Shown: positions 62,082-64,000 of the stretch, piece after piece
Numbering within the stretch: the first letter of the stretch is position 1
How the letters are laid out: the number at the start of each line of letters is the position of its first letter
NCBI RefSeq assembly: GCF_007995215.1
Contig: NZ_VCDK01000003.1
Span: forward strand, 434,001-498,000
DNA length: 64,000 bases
DNA from: Shimia ponticola
Lineage (GTDB): Bacteria > Pseudomonadota > Alphaproteobacteria > Rhodobacterales > Rhodobacteraceae
Direction: 5' to 3'
Position numbers and translations under genes: made by a program
Notes under the pieces: model-generated
The model's input: the letters and a program-made list of their open reading frames with translations, nothing else
What the model was told of the DNA's origin: nothing
Database searches by the model: none

Positions 62082-63112
62082 GCCACGTCTCCCAGGGGTA
62101 CAGCGTGGTTGTGTTCGGTCATCTCTGGGCGCGGGACACCCCGCAGATGCCAATCAATGGTCTCAGCCAAGCCATCCTCAAACCGCGTTTCCGCGCACCA
62201 TTCCAATTCTCGCGCCGCGCGCGTGGTATCCATGGCGTAGCGGAAATCATGTCCCGGACGGTCCGGAACATGTGTGATCAGGTCTGTATACCTGCCCGCG
62301 ATAGGACGCTTGACCTGCAGCTGTCGGCACAAGGCGCGCACAAGATCAATGTTGCGCAATTCAGTCCCCCCGCCGATGGCGTAAGCCTCTCCGACCCGCC
62401 CCCGTTCCAAAACACTCAACAAGCCGCGCGCATGGTCATCGACAAAAAGCCAGTCGCGCACCTGCTGACCGTTTCCGTAGACCGGGATCTGTTCGCCCGC
62501 GACGGCACGGGTAAGCGCCAGCGGGATCAGCTTCTCTGGATATTGGCCAGGGCCATAGGTGTTGGAGCCGTATGAGATCAGTGTCGGCAGGCCATAGGTT
62601 GCATGCCACGCCCGCACCAGATGATCGGCACTTGCCTTGGTCGCGGCATAGGGGCTGTTGGGCGCATATTTGCTCTGGTCGGTAAACACGCCATCCTCGC
62701 CCAGCGCGCCAAAGACCTCGTCCGTGGAAATCTGGTGAAATCTGAAATCCGCTGGCTGGCCTTGATCCATCCAGTAAGCGCAGACCGCTTCCAATAGGGT
62801 GAAGGTCCCGACCACATTTGTCTGCACAAAGGGACCCGCGTCCTTGATCGACCGGTCCACATGGCTTTCAGCGGCCAGATGCATGATTGCATCAGGGTGG
62901 TGATCTGACAGCACACGCCGCATTGCGGCACCATCAGTCACGTCCGCAGGAACAAGCGTGTAGTTGGGCATTTCATCCAGGTCCCACACGGCCGACAAGG
63001 ATGCCGCATAGGTCAAGGCGTCGACATTGATCACGTGATGGCCTTGTGCAACCGCTGCACGGACAAGTCGCGCACCAATGAATCCGGCTCCGCCGGTCAC
63101 CAAGATCCTCAT
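62078..63112 (-). CDS. rfbB: dTDP-glucose 4,6-dehydratase RfbB/RmlB
   Basis: 344 aa from ATG 63112, overlapping the rfbC stop (ATGA). NAD motif VTGGAGFIGARLV, MHLAAESHVDRSI, ISTDEVFGALGEDGVF, and Y-A-A-T-K with SNTYGPGQYPEKLIPL and GNGQQVRDWLFVDDHARGL are specific to RmlB. Second step of dTDP-L-rhamnose synthesis. Confidence 0.96.
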   Translation of the reverse strand: MRILVTGGAGFIGARLVRAAVAQGHHVINVDALTYAASLSAVWDLDEMPNYTLVPADVTDGAAMRRVLSDHHPDAIMHLAAESHVDRSIKDAGPFVQTNVVGTFTLLEAVCAYWMDQGQPADFRFHQISTDEVFGALGEDGVFTDQSKYAPNSPYAATKASADHLVRAWHATYGLPTLISYGSNTYGPGQYPEKLIPLALTRAVAGEQIPVYGNGQQVRDWLFVDDHARGLLSVLERGRVGEAYAIGGGTELRNIDLVRALCRQLQVKRPIAGRYTDLITHVPDRPGHDFRYAMDTTRAARELEWCAETRFEDGLAETIDWHLRGVPRPEMTEHNHAVPLGDVA

Positions 63113-63690
63113 GCTGCATCTCTTTCTATGTCGGTACAGGAAAACGGGCTGTGCCAATCGGCCGTTCGCGGTGCAGCGGCATCGCGCGCCGATAACACAG
63201 CGTCGCCTGCGGCAATGCCCCAAGGTATGGCCAAATCTGGACAATCAAACGCCACGGCACCGTCAGCCTCGGCCATGTAGGGCGCAGATGTCTTGTAAAG
63301 GACGATGGTATCCGGGGCGCGCGTCACAAAGCCGTGCAAAAATCCCTTGGGAACAAGGATTTGACGCCCGTTTTCAGCCGAAAGCTCTGCCCCAGCCCAT
63401 TGGCCATAGGCGACAGACCCTTGTCGGACATCGACGGCCACATCAAAGATCGCCCCTTGAACCACGCGGACCAATTTGTCCTGCGCGTAAGGCGGTGCTT
63501 GATAGTGCAAACCGCGCACCGTTCCGACCTTGCGGCTATAGGATTGATTGTCCTGAACAAAGTTCAGCGTGATCCCGTGTTGGTCCAGCGTGGCAGCATT
63601 CCAGCTTTCGCTGAAATGGCCGCGCGCGTCGTCAAACCGATCAGGTGTGATCAGATACACCCCCGTCAAACCCAGACTTTCCACCTTCAT
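63109..63690 (-). CDS. rfbC: dTDP-4-dehydrorhamnose 3,5-epimerase RfbC/RmlC
   Basis: 193 aa cupin. GVYLITPDRFDDARGHFSESWN, VRGLHYQAPPYAQDKLVRVVQGAIFDVAVDVRQGS with the catalytic His in G-L-H-Y-Q, and the late ILVPKGFLHGFVT are diagnostic. First gene of the six-gene operon C-B-D-A-transferase-galE; its promoter should lie in the 63691-63969 gap. Confidence 0.95.
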   Translation of the reverse strand: MKVESLGLTGVYLITPDRFDDARGHFSESWNAATLDQHGITLNFVQDNQSYSRKVGTVRGLHYQAPPYAQDKLVRVVQGAIFDVAVDVRQGSVAYGQWAGAELSAENGRQILVPKGFLHGFVTRAPDTIVLYKTSAPYMAEADGAVAFDCPDLAIPWGIAAGDAVLSARDAAAPRTADWHSPFSCTDIERDAA

Positions 63691-63969
63691 CGCTTACCCC
63701 CAACTGGCCATTGCCGACCCATCATCATGTGCTGGCAAACCTAGGAAGAAAGCGGTGAACAGGCCGTAAACCATAGTGGATCCAGCCCGCGCGAAAGCGC
63801 GGCATTTGGCTCAAATTCGCGCTAATGCGAACGGCCAGAAGGCCCGGATCGAAAGCGCCCTCGTGAGAAGCATGTCGCAAACAGACAAGTACTGGACAGT
63901 TTTGTACAGAAATCGGCGCGCAGCTCCACTTAGCCTAAAACGCAAGTCGACAGATCAGGGAACGGACAC

Positions 63970-64000
63970 ATGAAAGACCAATATCGCGTTGTGGTGATCG
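63970..64000 (+). CDS. Start of a gene cut by the right window edge
   Basis: ATG at 63970 with AGGGAA 6 to 11 bases upstream opens the frame M-K-D-Q-Y-R-V-V-V-I. The hydrophobic strand after a short polar leader would suit a Rossmann-type FAD or NAD enzyme, but ten residues are not enough to name it. Confidence 0.5.
   Translation, partial: MKDQYRVVVI

Noticed and set aside
63776-63973. 65-codon plus-strand frame before the last gene
   Set aside because: Overlaps the start of the better-supported gene at 63970, has no clear ribosome-binding site and no recognisable domain; more likely leader or promoter DNA.

Overview
The window looks like chromosomal DNA of a Roseobacter-group alphaproteobacterium (Rhodobacteraceae). 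This rests on GC-rich coding sequence, dense ATGA-overlapped operons, a TRAP transporter, non-pyrrolysine MttB-type protein, a type I secretion system with an RTX protein, an ATP-grasp/alpha-E/transglutaminase cluster, and CCCGGACTTGATCCGGG-type palindromic repeats. That placement is from gene content only. I saw no rRNA, tRNA, CRISPR array, insertion sequence or integrase.

Layout. 1-650: 3' part of an FAD/NAD(P)H oxidoreductase. 814-3428: a secreted alpha/beta hydrolase facing a cobalt-type nitrile hydratase operon (alpha, beta, activator). 3452-6686: zinc uptake, with znuA divergent from zur-znuC-znuB around a 14-bp palindrome (Zur box). 6683-10373: an unknown membrane-linked serine hydrolase, a globin and an MttB-family protein whose ribosome-binding site lies inside a perfect hairpin. 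10447-16991: proteasome-type peptidase, alpha-E protein and circularly permuted ATP-grasp, divergent from a transglutaminase/DUF2126 giant. 17019-22713: a four-gene polysaccharide operon (acyltransferase, STAS-nucleotidyltransferase fusion, cellulose-synthase-like glycosyltransferase, DUF3131 protein). 22854-23369: an OmpA-like protein.

23400-32639 is a catabolic region: a GntR regulator and Gfo/Idh dehydrogenase diverge from an SsuD-like monooxygenase, aldo/keto reductase, flavin reductase, TRAP transporter (Q, M, P) and DegT aminotransferase. The first three enzymes match the enzyme classes of the oxidative desulfonation (sulfo-SMO) logic, so a sulfonate substrate is a reasonable guess. 32808-34574: SEL1 protein and di-haem peroxidase with overlapping divergent 5' ends. 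34571-38656: Gfo/Idh-GntR-glycerate kinase divergent from an ABM monooxygenase and MBL-fold lactonase-like enzyme, with an 18-bp perfect palindrome between them. 38858-42890: the most unusual locus, three translationally coupled genes encoding a VioB N-terminal-like protein, a separate ferritin-like di-iron protein of the VioB C-terminal type, and a secreted protein of unknown family; it resembles a split iminophenylpyruvate-dimer-synthase-like system without the rest of a bisindole pathway.

42877-43491: VTT/DedA-like membrane protein. 43883-49714: RTX protein, type I ABC exporter with an unusual C-terminal extension, and HlyD adaptor. 49840-57721: beta-mannosidase and a complete sugar ABC transporter divergent from a LacI regulator, probably for mannosides. 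57725-58474: SDR dehydrogenase. 58629-63690: a six-gene surface-polysaccharide operon (rfbC-B-D-A, initiating sugar transferase, galE) that makes dTDP-L-rhamnose. The window ends 31 bases into another gene on the plus strand. Start sites were chosen by ribosome-binding sites, stop/start overlaps and expected N termini; several differ from the longest possible reading frame, as noted in each entry.
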